A stretch of 21,426 bases of DNA from Candidatus Tayloriibacteriota bacterium (GTDB lineage Bacteria; Patescibacteriota; Minisyncoccia; Phycocordibacterales; PALSA-1337), in the NCBI GenBank assembly GCA_003170325.1, contig PMZP01000032.1:1-21426 (forward strand), read 5' to 3'. Of the stretch, positions 6,862-15,655 are shown in pieces; the first letter of the stretch is position 1, and the number at the start of each line of letters is the position of its first letter. Under the pieces are notes generated by a model. It ran no database searches. It saw nothing but the letters and a program-made list of their open reading frames with translations, and had not been told where the DNA came from. The translations under genes and the position numbers were made by a program.

Positions 6862-7620
6862 ATGTTATACACCATCCTAATAATCGTCGTCATCCTGCTC
6901 GCATTAGCATTAAAAGTAGTCAAAGAGTATGATCGCGGCGTTATCTTCTTCCTGGGCAAATGTACAGGCGTTCGCGGACCGGGGCTCATCGTCCTCATCC
7001 CCATATTCGAGCGTATGACCAAGGTGACTTTGCGGACTATCACCATGAATATACCTTCGCAGAAGATCATCACCAAGGACAACGTTTCCATAGACATCGC
7101 CGCTGTGGCTTACTATCACATCGTCGATGCCAAGAAGTCTGTCATCGCCATCGAGAATGTCTATGACGCCGTCAACCAGATCAGTCAGACCACCGTCAGG
7201 AACGTGGTTGGACGATTCTCGCTCGATCAACTGCTCTCGCAAACAGGGGATATCAATGAACAGATCAAGGACGTCATCGACGCGCACACCGAACCGTGGG
7301 GCGCGCAGGTGACTGCCGTGGAGATCAAGGATATCACTTTGCCGGACAATATGCAGCGCGCTATGGCCAAGGAAGCCGAAGCCGAACGTGAGCGTCGTGC
7401 CAAGATCGTGGCGGCCGAGGGAGAATTCCAGGCTTCCGTCAAACTGGGCGAAGCCGCCGACATCATCGCCGCGCATCCGGTCGCTCTCCAGCTCCGCACG
7501 CTCCAGACCATGTCCGAGATCGCCACTGAAAAGAACTCCACTATCATCTTCCCAGCCCAATTCATGACGACTGTCCAAGAAGCTATCGCCACCATTAGAG
7601 GTGATTCGAAAAAGACCTAG
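6862..7620 (+). CDS. Slipin / SPFH-Band 7 (stomatin-like) membrane protein
   Basis: A 252-aa SPFH-domain protein, a membrane scaffold of the stomatin/prohibitin type. One N-terminal membrane helix (about residues 2-20) is followed by EYDRGVIFFLGKCTGVRGPGLIVLIPIFERMTKV, the slipin signature. The SPFH domain (about 25-180) includes TKDNVSIDIAAVAYYHI and the segment ending EIKDITLP. A charged coiled-coil region, AMAKEAEAERERRAKIVAAEGE, comes next, and the C-terminus is short. Slipins commonly pair with an NfeD protease; here the gene 4 nt downstream is an HtrA-like serine protease instead, which suggests a scaffold-protease pair in membrane protein quality control (inference). Confidence 0.92.
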   Translation: MLYTILIIVVILLALALKVVKEYDRGVIFFLGKCTGVRGPGLIVLIPIFERMTKVTLRTITMNIPSQKIITKDNVSIDIAAVAYYHIVDAKKSVIAIENVYDAVNQISQTTVRNVVGRFSLDQLLSQTGDINEQIKDVIDAHTEPWGAQVTAVEIKDITLPDNMQRAMAKEAEAERERRAKIVAAEGEFQASVKLGEAADIIAAHPVALQLRTLQTMSEIATEKNSTIIFPAQFMTTVQEAIATIRGDSKKT

Positions 7621-7624
7621 AGCT

Positions 7625-8557
7625 ATGAGTAGCCCATTAAAAGTAGTAATAATATCCTTGTTCTTGGTCACGCTGGCTATCGGCATTTATAATATCGGTC
7701 AAATCAGCCTTTTGAATCAGCAACTAGGATCATTGGGTAATTCCATCCGAACGCTTAGCCAAAGCCAAGCTTCCACCAGTCAAAAATTAGCGGTCGCGCA
7801 ACAGGAGATCATTAGAGTTCAAAATCAGCCGAGCGTCATGCCACAGAGCCAAGATCAGCTTTTGACTGCCGCGGTTGCTAAGGTCGCGCCAGCGGTCGTT
7901 TCAGTGGTGATCTCCGAAGACGTGCCAAATCTCCAAGTTACTTATGAAAATCCTTTTGGTAACGATCCCCTTTTCCGAGATTTCGGATTTCAAATACCCG
8001 TCTATCAGCAGAAAGGGACGACTCTGCAAAAGGTCGGCGCAGGAAGTGGCTTTCTTATTTCCCGGGATGGATATATCCTGACCAATAAGCATGTGGTTGC
8101 CAATACAGCGGCGGAATACACTGTCCTTCTCTCGACTGGCGTGCAAAAGACCGGCACTGTCGTCTATCGGGATCCCAATAACGATATCGCCGTGATCAAG
8201 ATAAGCGGTAATTATCCGACCATTGCTCATTTCGGCGATTCTGCTTCGATGAAGATCGGGCAGACCGTGGTTGCTATCGGTAACGCTCTCGGTGAATATA
8301 GCAATTCGGTGTCTGTCGGCATCATTTCCGGGATGAACCGTACGATCCAAGCTTCCGATTCGGGCGGTAACGTCGAGCAATTGACGGGCGTTTTGCAGAC
8401 CGATGCCTCTATCAATCCGGGTAACTCTGGCGGTCCGCTCATAGATTTGAACGGCGATATCATCGGCATCAACGTGGCAACCGTTTACGGATCGAGTAAT
8501 ATCAGTTTTTCTATCCCGATCAATACTATCGAGAAGGCTATCCATGGATACTTATGA
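7625..8557 (+). CDS. Membrane-anchored trypsin-like (HtrA/DegP-type) serine protease without PDZ
   Basis: A 310-aa S1C-type protease. An N-terminal anchor helix (about 7-24) precedes a Gln/Ser-rich coiled-coil-like stalk (to about 75), placing the catalytic domain outside the membrane. The catalytic triad is visible: His156 in TNKHVV, Asp187 in NDIAVIK and Ser268 in GNSGGPL. The protein ends at SFSIPINTIEKAIHGYL, where DegP would continue into PDZ domains; none is present. The ATG at 7625 is used because it lies 4 nt after the slipin stop, and the earlier frame start overlaps slipin. Translational coupling with slipin is likely. Confidence 0.92.
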   Translation: MSSPLKVVIISLFLVTLAIGIYNIGQISLLNQQLGSLGNSIRTLSQSQASTSQKLAVAQQEIIRVQNQPSVMPQSQDQLLTAAVAKVAPAVVSVVISEDVPNLQVTYENPFGNDPLFRDFGFQIPVYQQKGTTLQKVGAGSGFLISRDGYILTNKHVVANTAAEYTVLLSTGVQKTGTVVYRDPNNDIAVIKISGNYPTIAHFGDSASMKIGQTVVAIGNALGEYSNSVSVGIISGMNRTIQASDSGGNVEQLTGVLQTDASINPGNSGGPLIDLNGDIIGINVATVYGSSNISFSIPINTIEKAIHGYL

Positions 8558-8583
8558 AGATCTATGTCGAGATAAGACTTTGA

Positions 8584-8612
8584 TTGGTTGCGCATTCGAA
8601 ATAGGGTATACT
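8584..8612 (+). promoter_or_regulatory. Promoter of the double-receiver gene
   Basis: TTGGTT (8584-8589), 17 bp, TATACT (8607-8612). Predicted start near 8619 leaves about 14 nt before the ATG at 8633. Confidence 0.6.
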
Positions 8613-8632
8613 TAAAGCCTGCAGTCAAATCT

Positions 8633-9439
8633 ATGTCGGCTATCGTCTCATCGAAAAAAGAAAAGATATTGATCGTGGCCGGAGACGGCGCTTTCGGCGA
8701 GCAAGTCATGGCGGCTCTGAAGAGAGACGGATATGAAAACGTGTTTTTGGTGAAGAATGGCACTGAAGGATTGAAGAATATCTATGACCTATTGCCGCAC
8801 CTCATACTTCTCGACATTACGTTACCGGGCATAGATGGCTACGAGATCCTGGCGAAAAAACAAGCGGAAAATCTTTTAGCCAAGATACCGGTCTTCCTCC
8901 TCTCCACTCAAGGTGTGCCTATCAATATGCGGAATATTCCTCCCGGGAGCGTCACGGAATACATCATGGCTTTTCATGTCGATCCCGAGACATTGGTCGA
9001 GAAAGTCGACCGTCAGTTCGACCATAAAAAAGGGATCGGTTCATCTGGTGCCGATGGATCGGGCGGCTCGCTCAAGAACAAAGTGCTTTGGGTCGAGGAC
9101 GACAAGCTCATCGGCTCGATCCTTTCCAAGAAGCTCATCGCCGCAGGCTTCGACCTTTTACACGCCAAGAATGGAGAAGAAGCACTAGGAATGTTGAAAG
9201 AGACTATTCCCAACGTCATCATCGTCGACCTGATCCTTCCGGGCATGAGCGGCTTCGATATCCTACAGGCCGTGAATGCCGATGATCGGTTAAAGAGAGT
9301 TCCGAAAATGGTCTTGTCCAATCTTTCCAAGCCTTCTGACATAGAAAAAGCTCGTGTCCTCGGCGCACAGAGATTCCTGGTCAAAGCCGCCACTTCACTC
9401 GACCAGATCGTGGCCGAATTGAAAGCTATGAGCAAATAA
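8633..9439 (+). CDS. Tandem response-regulator receiver protein
   Basis: A 268-aa protein of two receiver (REC) domains joined by a Gly/Ser-rich linker (about 133-147) and no output domain. The second domain (148-266) has the acidic pocket VEDD (E155-D157), phospho-acceptor Asp199 in VDLILPG, Ser229 and Lys251 in FLVK, so it looks able to accept phosphate. The first (10-125) keeps Asp61 in LLDITLPG but has AGDG where paired acids are expected, and no clear conserved Lys, so it is probably impaired. Such proteins pass phosphate or act by protein contacts. The ATG at 8633 is chosen because the frame's earlier start overlaps the promoter. No histidine kinase lies nearby. Confidence 0.88.
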   Translation: MSAIVSSKKEKILIVAGDGAFGEQVMAALKRDGYENVFLVKNGTEGLKNIYDLLPHLILLDITLPGIDGYEILAKKQAENLLAKIPVFLLSTQGVPINMRNIPPGSVTEYIMAFHVDPETLVEKVDRQFDHKKGIGSSGADGSGGSLKNKVLWVEDDKLIGSILSKKLIAAGFDLLHAKNGEEALGMLKETIPNVIIVDLILPGMSGFDILQAVNADDRLKRVPKMVLSNLSKPSDIEKARVLGAQRFLVKAATSLDQIVAELKAMSK

Positions 9440-9445
9440 ATTACT

Positions 9446-9474
9446 TTGACCGTGTTTAGAGGAGAGAGTACAAT
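9446..9474 (+). promoter_or_regulatory. Promoter of the LAGLIDADG-like gene
   Basis: TTGACC (9446-9451), 17 bp, TACAAT (9469-9474). The predicted start coincides with the GTG at 9481. GGAGA (9461-9465) and TCTCC form a small inverted repeat around the -10. Confidence 0.6.
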
Positions 9475-9480
9475 CTCCTA

Positions 9481-10134
9481 GTGGCATCAATTAGAGTTGA
9501 ACAAATCGCTAGGGTTAAAGAGTTGTATTATATTAAAGGATACAGCATGTCTGACGTTGCAAAAGCATTTTCAGTATCAACAGACGACGTGGCGCATTTT
9601 ATGCGGAAGAATAACTTGGCGCGACGTTCACTAAAGGACGCCCAATTCATGCAGTTCAATTCAAGAAAAAGATCCTTTACTTGTAAACCAAATACTAGAG
9701 AGAATCAAGAGATTAAAGCCATAGGATCAATGTTGTATTGGGGAGAGGGATATAAAGGAAGTGTGAAGAGGCCAGCCAATCGAGTTGATTTTGCCAACAG
9801 TGACCCATCTATGATTAGAATTTTTCTAGAATTTCTACGTCAAACATATGAGCTGAGTGAGTCGAAGTTTAGAATGTTGTTATATTGTTACTCAAATCAG
9901 GATGTAGTTAACTTGATCGACTATTGGAGTTCAGTTACAGATATTCCGAAGGCTCAATTTACTAAACCATTTGTTAGGTCTGATTTTAAGATTACCGGAA
10001 ATACGATGCCCTATGGTTTGGTTCATATTCGCTATAACGATAAGAAGCTCTTGTTAGAAATCAAAAGTCTGATAGACTGTTACAAGGCTAAATACTGCGC
10101 AGGTGGCAGAGTGGTCAATTGCAATTGGCTGTAA
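9481..10134 (+). CDS. HTH plus LAGLIDADG-like putative endonuclease running into tRNA-Tyr
   Basis: A 217-aa protein. Residues 5-45 look like a helix-turn-helix (YSMSDVAKAFSVSTDDVAHFM). The rest matches, from memory, a family common in CPR and actinobacterial genomes that looks related to LAGLIDADG homing endonucleases: IGSMLYWGEGYKGS (81-94), DFANSDPSMIRIFLEFLR, YWSSVTDIPKAQFTKPFVR and PYGLVHIRYNDKKLL. Residues from about 206 on are encoded by the tRNA-Tyr gene, and the stop codon (10132-10134) lies in its anticodon loop. The start is GTG at the predicted transcription start. Base composition is more AT-rich than the neighbours, suggesting transfer. The endonuclease role is an inference. Confidence 0.65.
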   Translation: MASIRVEQIARVKELYYIKGYSMSDVAKAFSVSTDDVAHFMRKNNLARRSLKDAQFMQFNSRKRSFTCKPNTRENQEIKAIGSMLYWGEGYKGSVKRPANRVDFANSDPSMIRIFLEFLRQTYELSESKFRMLLYCYSNQDVVNLIDYWSSVTDIPKAQFTKPFVRSDFKITGNTMPYGLVHIRYNDKKLLLEIKSLIDCYKAKYCAGGRVVNCNWL

Positions 10135-10180
10135 ACCAATCGCCCTATGGGCTTCGGGGGTTCAAATCCCTCCCTGCGCA
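10097..10180 (+). tRNA. tRNA-Tyr (anticodon GTA)
   Basis: An 84-nt class II tRNA. Acceptor GCGCAGG (10097-10103) pairs with CCTGCGC (10173-10179). Anticodon arm ATTGG/CCAAT carries loop CTGTAAA with GTA at 10131-10133. The long variable arm GCCC-TAT-GGGC is followed by the T-loop TTCAAAT. Discriminator is A; CCA is not encoded. Its 5' 38 nt overlap the end of the preceding reading frame. Confidence 0.97.
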
Positions 10181-10190
10181 CAGAAAACTA

Positions 10191-10448
10191 GTCAGTGGTG
10201 ATGTGGTAGCGACGCTTAGTAACAGCGTTTCACCCTTAGAATACTGGCGTAAGCTGAAAGAGCGTCTAAAAGAATAGGGAAGTGAAACCGTGACAAAATG
10301 TCACGCTTTGAAAATGATTGCGGCAGATGGGTATAATCAAGCTGTAAGGGATATAATTAAGTTAATCAAAAATACCAATAATCGCAAGATGCGACTATTA
10401 TCCGTTGTAGAAGCGGACATCCACACGCTTCCTCTACTGCGACCGTGA
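10191..10448 (+). pseudogene. Remnant of a BRO-N / DinD-like antirepressor gene
   Basis: The frame starting before 10200 reads VSGDVVATLSNSVSPLEYW and then RKLKERLKE, a TAG at 10275-10277, then GSETVTKCHALKMIAADG. This is the core of the BRO N-terminal domain found in phage antirepressors and DinD-like proteins, usually written DVV..LT.SV.P..YW..LK.R. The expected continuation (TD.ADTE...RLIQSIPSPKAEP) is missing; after the ADG an AT-rich stretch enters and the frame closes at 10448. With no start codon, an internal stop and a lost 3' half, it is a decayed gene. It begins within 11 bp of the tRNA-Tyr 3' end. Confidence 0.7.
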
Positions 10449-10472
10449 ACCGTTTGGCGCGAATAGGGCACA

Positions 10473-11507
10473 TCAAGCTGTCTTGTATTTTCTCATTGCC
10501 TTTATATATCTATTTGAATCGATCAAGACACACATTAAAGCTAATGGACGCCTTGTTTCTAGAGAGAAGATACTTAATGCTTTTTTGGCACTGTTTGCAT
10601 ATTTCCTAGCTAATCTTTGCGCATAAGTTATTGATCCGTTATTGACTAGCATTTTCGTTATTTCGACGAGTTGTTCCTTACTAGTTGATTTTCCTTTTAA
10701 TGCATGCGTGACGGTTTCTTTTTCTGATTCTGAACCATTACAAAGCGTGAAGATTAGGGGAGCAGTCAGCTTGCCCATTTTAATATCACTATACGCATCA
10801 TCGGGGATTTTCGATGATGTTCCCAATCCTTCTTCCGGTGGAATGAAATCGGCGATATCGTTAATTATTTGAAGTGCGATGCCGAAGTCTTTACCGAATT
10901 GTTTTAATGCCGCAGTTTCTTCTATTTTAGCATTCGCCAACACAGACGATATTTCAGCAATCTTTTCGAAATAGTGACCATCGATTTCATAGCAACGCTG
11001 TATGTATAGATCTAACATCTTCGTCTCATCAATCTCGAGTGTTTCTGAGTACACATTTATGTACATGTCCCTATATTCTCCTACGTAAAATACTCTATCG
11101 ATTTCATCGAAGATATTCTTGATATTTAGATGATCATTACATGGTACCGAGGGTATACTCGTGAGGCTGAGCGATGCCATGTCTCTTAATATTACAGCGG
11201 CCATAAAAGATTTGTTCGGGTCACTCAATATTTCCTTTCCACCTTTTTGGTCAAAAATTCTATTACTGTAATACATTGCTGCAATTTCCAATTCAACAGC
11301 TGCGACAAAATCAATTATGTTTTTCCAATCCCCACTAGAACCAACGGCCTGATAAGAAAACCGTGCAAGGTAACCTCTCAATAAAAAATTTCCAAGACGC
11401 TTTTCGAGAAGCTCAAAACAAATCCTGTACAGTGATGGTTCGTCTTTTTCCAGCGGTTTCAGAATTTTCCTTATCCGGTTACTAGCCAATTCAGATGTTT
11501 CTAGCAT
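10473..11507 (-). CDS. Class 1 isoprenoid synthase-like protein, degenerate first Asp motif
   Basis: A 344-aa, mostly helical protein resembling the polyprenyl diphosphate synthase superfamily. The second Asp-rich motif survives as NDIAD (216-220), followed by the DIKMGKLTAPLIF segment that matches the family's D..KGK.T.P. In the place of the first DDxxD motif it has YYSNRIFD (79-86), so the usual magnesium cluster is incomplete; chain elongation may be lost or changed. The region is clearly AT-richer than the surrounding core genes, pointing to acquisition. It stands alone, facing the BRO-N remnant and tRNA-Tyr. It may be a pathway outlier or a non-catalytic homologue. Confidence 0.65.
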   Translation of the reverse strand: MLETSELASNRIRKILKPLEKDEPSLYRICFELLEKRLGNFLLRGYLARFSYQAVGSSGDWKNIIDFVAAVELEIAAMYYSNRIFDQKGGKEILSDPNKSFMAAVILRDMASLSLTSIPSVPCNDHLNIKNIFDEIDRVFYVGEYRDMYINVYSETLEIDETKMLDLYIQRCYEIDGHYFEKIAEISSVLANAKIEETAALKQFGKDFGIALQIINDIADFIPPEEGLGTSSKIPDDAYSDIKMGKLTAPLIFTLCNGSESEKETVTHALKGKSTSKEQLVEITKMLVNNGSITYAQRLARKYANSAKKALSIFSLETRRPLALMCVLIDSNRYIKAMRKYKTA

Positions 11508-11513
11508 CAGTTA

Positions 11514-11542
11514 CTTATATAGCTCTTTTTCTTCCATATGAA
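11514..11542 (-). promoter_or_regulatory. Probable promoter of the isoprenoid synthase-like gene
   Basis: On the minus strand TTCATA (11542-11537), 17 bp, TATAAG (11519-11514), then 6 nt to the ATG at 11507, giving a leaderless arrangement. A purine-rich GGAAGAAAAAGAG further upstream is an alternative Shine-Dalgarno if transcription starts earlier. Confidence 0.4.
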
Positions 11543-11562
11543 ATCCACTTTATCATTTTTCT

Positions 11563-11571
11563 TGCTATAAT
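11563..11571 (+). promoter_or_regulatory. Orphan extended -10
   Basis: TGCTATAAT is a perfect extended -10 on the plus strand, but no open frame starts behind it. It points toward the multi-hairpin element at 11623-11708 and could drive a small RNA or be the relic of a lost gene. Confidence 0.4.
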
Positions 11572-11622
11572 CCAAGAATCCCGTTATTTATCAGCAAAAA
11601 GGTTCCCACTTCGTCCCAGAGG

Positions 11623-11717
11623 CAGGATTTGAAAAGGCTGAGCAAGCCGCACGAAACGTAGTGAGTACGGCGCGAAGCCTGTACCGGTACCGTAGGGACT
11701 ACATCCTGTCCTGCGCA
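11623..11717 (+). repeat. Branched palindromic element with tRNA-Tyr-like 3' end
   Basis: Outer CAGGAT (11623-11628) pairs with ATCCTG (11703-11708). Inside are GGCT/AGCC (11636-11639, 11676-11679) enclosing CCGCAC/GTACGG (11647-11652, 11665-11670), the self-complementary GTACCGGTAC (11681-11690), and GTAG/CTAC (11692-11702). The end, 11695-11717, matches the 3' end of tRNA-Tyr at 16 of 23 positions, including CCTGCGCA. It could be a structured RNA, a mobile palindrome or a decayed tRNA end marking an insertion border. In the gap 11718-11845 I see only a weak GACGT/ACGTC repeat. Confidence 0.45.
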
Positions 11718-11845
11718 CACGAGAATTAGGGGCTAAGCATCCGGACGTAGATTTGCGACGTCAAATGGCGATTGTTGATACCCAGTTTACGGCTCAACCA
11801 AGCCGCCAAAATAGCGTCAAAAAGCGTGCATTTTGCTGGGCTTTC

Positions 11846-11880
11846 TGCTATACTTAGCCGGTAAAAGCAGGTAAGCTTTT
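11846..11880 (+). promoter_or_regulatory. gyrB promoter and leader hairpin
   Basis: Extended -10 TGCTATACT (11846-11854) with no good -35. The 45-nt leader holds AAAAGC (11863-11868) and GCTTTT (11875-11880), then TT and a C/T-rich stretch, resembling a weak intrinsic terminator that could attenuate gyrB. The purine-rich AGAAAGAG just before the ATG may serve as Shine-Dalgarno. Confidence 0.55.
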
Positions 11881-11899
11881 TTCTTTGTAGAAAGAGAAA

Positions 11900-14109
<2,210 letters not shown>

Positions 14110-14113
<4 letters not shown>

Positions 14114-14592
14114 CCCGTCTTTACCTTTAGTTTCGACTGTTTCTTTTTGTCTAGCTTCGGAAGTTTGAGAATCAACAAGCCGTGCTTTTCTATGGCCTCC
14201 GCTTCGTCGACGTCGATTTCTTCCGGAAGGGAAATAGTGCGTGAGAACGAGCCCCAATATAATTCATGGTTGATGTAGTCCTCATCATTGGCCACGCGTT
14301 CTTCTTCACGTTTGCCGCGGATAGTGACGACGTCGCGGGTGATGGAGATATCGAGATCTTCCGGACGCACACCGGCGATCATCGATTTGATGACGATTAT
14401 TTCCGGCGTCTGGTAGACGTCGACGGAGAGCTCACCTTCTTCTTCAGTCTCGGAATCCATCCATGAAGCTGGCGTACCGCTTCCGCGCGGATTTTTCTTG
14501 GTAGGTTTGCTTTCGGGTTGCTCCTCTTGCTCATCATCTACTTTGACGGTGCCGGTTAAACGCTCGAAAAATGATCTCTTGTCTTTGGCCAT
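14110..14592 (-). CDS. Small heat shock protein, Hsp20/alpha-crystallin family
   Basis: A 160-aa holdase chaperone that binds unfolding proteins without ATP. An acidic, Pro/Lys-rich N-terminal arm (1-52) precedes the alpha-crystallin domain (about 53-150): ELSVDVYQTPEIIVIKSMIAGV, DISITRDVVTIRGKR, GSFSRTISLPEEID and the family HGLLILKLPK strand. The basic tail KKKQSKLKVKTG is short and lacks a clear IxI motif. The start at 14592 (MAKDKRSFF) is preferred over a TTG four codons upstream. It lies 46 nt after the PrsW gene on the same strand. Its stop overlaps the gyrB stop (CTAA at 14110-14113). Confidence 0.9.
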
Positions 14593-14638
14593 GTTGATTA
14601 TCAAGGATTAGTAATGTTAATAATTTTAGAAATGTTTA

Positions 14639-15337
14639 CTATGCTTTACGTATTTTCGGTCGAACCACTTTCACTTCTTCGAAGAGGACGATCAGGATGA
14701 CCACTGCGCCCCAGACCCAGGCAAATGTGCGGAGAGTATCGGCGCCAGAAGTTGTAATTATAGACAAATTGAAAGCGGCATGCAATGCGATAGCTGCGGA
14801 TAACCCAAGGACAAGCGCCACCATCTTAGAGAACCAGCCTCGATAGAAGACCAACCCCAGAGAGAAGCCGATGATGGCGGAGCTCACGGTATGGACCAGA
14901 GTGGCTCCGATAAAGCGCATGTTACCGTTCACTATGCTCTCGGCGATCGATCCGGCCGAGATCGGTCCCATGGCAAATAGCATATTTTCCACAGCGGCAA
15001 ATCCCAGTGCCACGACGATGCAATAAACCATGGCGTCGATAGGTTCGTCATTGTAGTGCGTATTCAGGGCTATTATAGCCACAGCTACAAACTTAAAGAC
15101 CTCTTCGGTGGCCGCCCATAAGATGTATCTCCAGGTATCATTGCCGACCGTGTCGGAGATGTATTTTTCGGCGAAAAGAGCCGCCACGACCATGAGCATG
15201 CCGGCGATGAAGCAGCCGATGAGCAGTGAACGCGGCTCGGAATTCTCTGCATCTTCGCGGAGCCAGAAGAAGAGCCAGATCATTGAAGGGACGAGACCGG
15301 CAATGACGGCATATATGATGGTGTAACTGCCTGACAT
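14639..15337 (-). CDS. PrsW-family intramembrane metalloprotease
   Basis: A 232-aa protein with about seven membrane helices. Conserved polar motifs of the PrsW/CPBP-related (abortive-infection type) proteases are in order: ATEEVFKF (double Glu), GFAAVENMLFA, LVHTVSSAIIGF and LHAAFN, the presumed metal and catalytic residues. B. subtilis PrsW cleaves the anti-sigma factor RsiW; the substrate here is unknown and no anti-sigma gene is visible. The ATG at 15337 is taken because a perfect extended -10 ends 6 nt before it, while a frame start 25 codons earlier lies upstream of that promoter. Hsp20 follows, which could link the two to envelope stress (inference). Confidence 0.85.
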   Translation of the reverse strand: MSGSYTIIYAVIAGLVPSMIWLFFWLREDAENSEPRSLLIGCFIAGMLMVVAALFAEKYISDTVGNDTWRYILWAATEEVFKFVAVAIIALNTHYNDEPIDAMVYCIVVALGFAAVENMLFAMGPISAGSIAESIVNGNMRFIGATLVHTVSSAIIGFSLGLVFYRGWFSKMVALVLGLSAAIALHAAFNLSIITTSGADTLRTFAWVWGAVVILIVLFEEVKVVRPKIRKA

Positions 15338-15343
15338 ACCACA

Positions 15344-15352
15344 ATTATAACA
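15344..15352 (-). promoter_or_regulatory. Extended -10 promoter of the PrsW gene
   Basis: On the minus strand TGTTATAAT, a perfect extended -10, ends 6 nt before the ATG, so the start codon should be the first transcribed base. Confidence 0.65.
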
Positions 15353-15404
15353 GGCCGTGAGCGATTTTATCGTGGGGATAATGTGTGTTTGCGCATATAA
15401 AGTT

Positions 15405-15540
15405 GGCGCCACAACAAGTGGCGCCCAATCTACGTGATTTCTCGTCGATTATGACACACGGTACTCATAATCGCCGAGGTGTAGAGTGTGTGGCTACATC
15501 ATACGCCACTATTGACAATTAAGCAATAGTTTGCTAGAAA
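15405..15540 (+). promoter_or_regulatory. Palindrome-rich promoter region of the secreted-protein gene
   Basis: The gap 15353-15655 contains GGCGCCAC/GTGGCGCC (15405-15425, loop 5), then CGATTATGA/TCATAATCG (15446-15473) extended by CTCG/CGAG and CTAC/GTAG on the outside (15430-15484), then ACTATTG/CAATAGT (15508-15530). A promoter TTGACA (15512-15517), 17 bp, TAGAAA (15535-15540) with an upstream TGC overlaps the last repeat, so a protein bound there would block transcription. Downstream, GGTACTC/GAGTATC (15599-15618) is another hairpin in the leader. Confidence 0.5.
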
Positions 15541-15655
15541 GGAGTTAGATTAAACGATGACCCGCAATTTGACAACTGAAGACAACTGTTGATTACTTGG
15601 TACTCTTGTCTGAGTATCTTGTTGAAATTGGGGTTTAGGTGGAAAGAAAAGAACT

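Noticed and set aside
7601..7624. Upstream in-frame start for the serine protease
   Set aside because: It overlaps the slipin gene and adds residues before a good anchor helix; the ATG at 7625 follows the slipin stop directly.
6910..7686. Long minus-strand frame (258 aa) opposite the slipin gene
   Set aside because: It is a shadow of the slipin coding frame, rich in Asp/Gly/His from reversed codons, with no promoter or family motif.
10290..10304. GTGACA/TGTCAC hairpin as a regulatory site
   Set aside because: It lies within the conserved coding part of the BRO-N remnant (ETVTKCH) and is explained by that sequence.
15557..15592. 11-codon leader peptide (MTRNLTTEDNC) upstream of the secreted protein
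   Set aside because: Its AAGGAG lies at or before the predicted transcription start and 12 nt from the ATG; there are no repeated regulatory codons.
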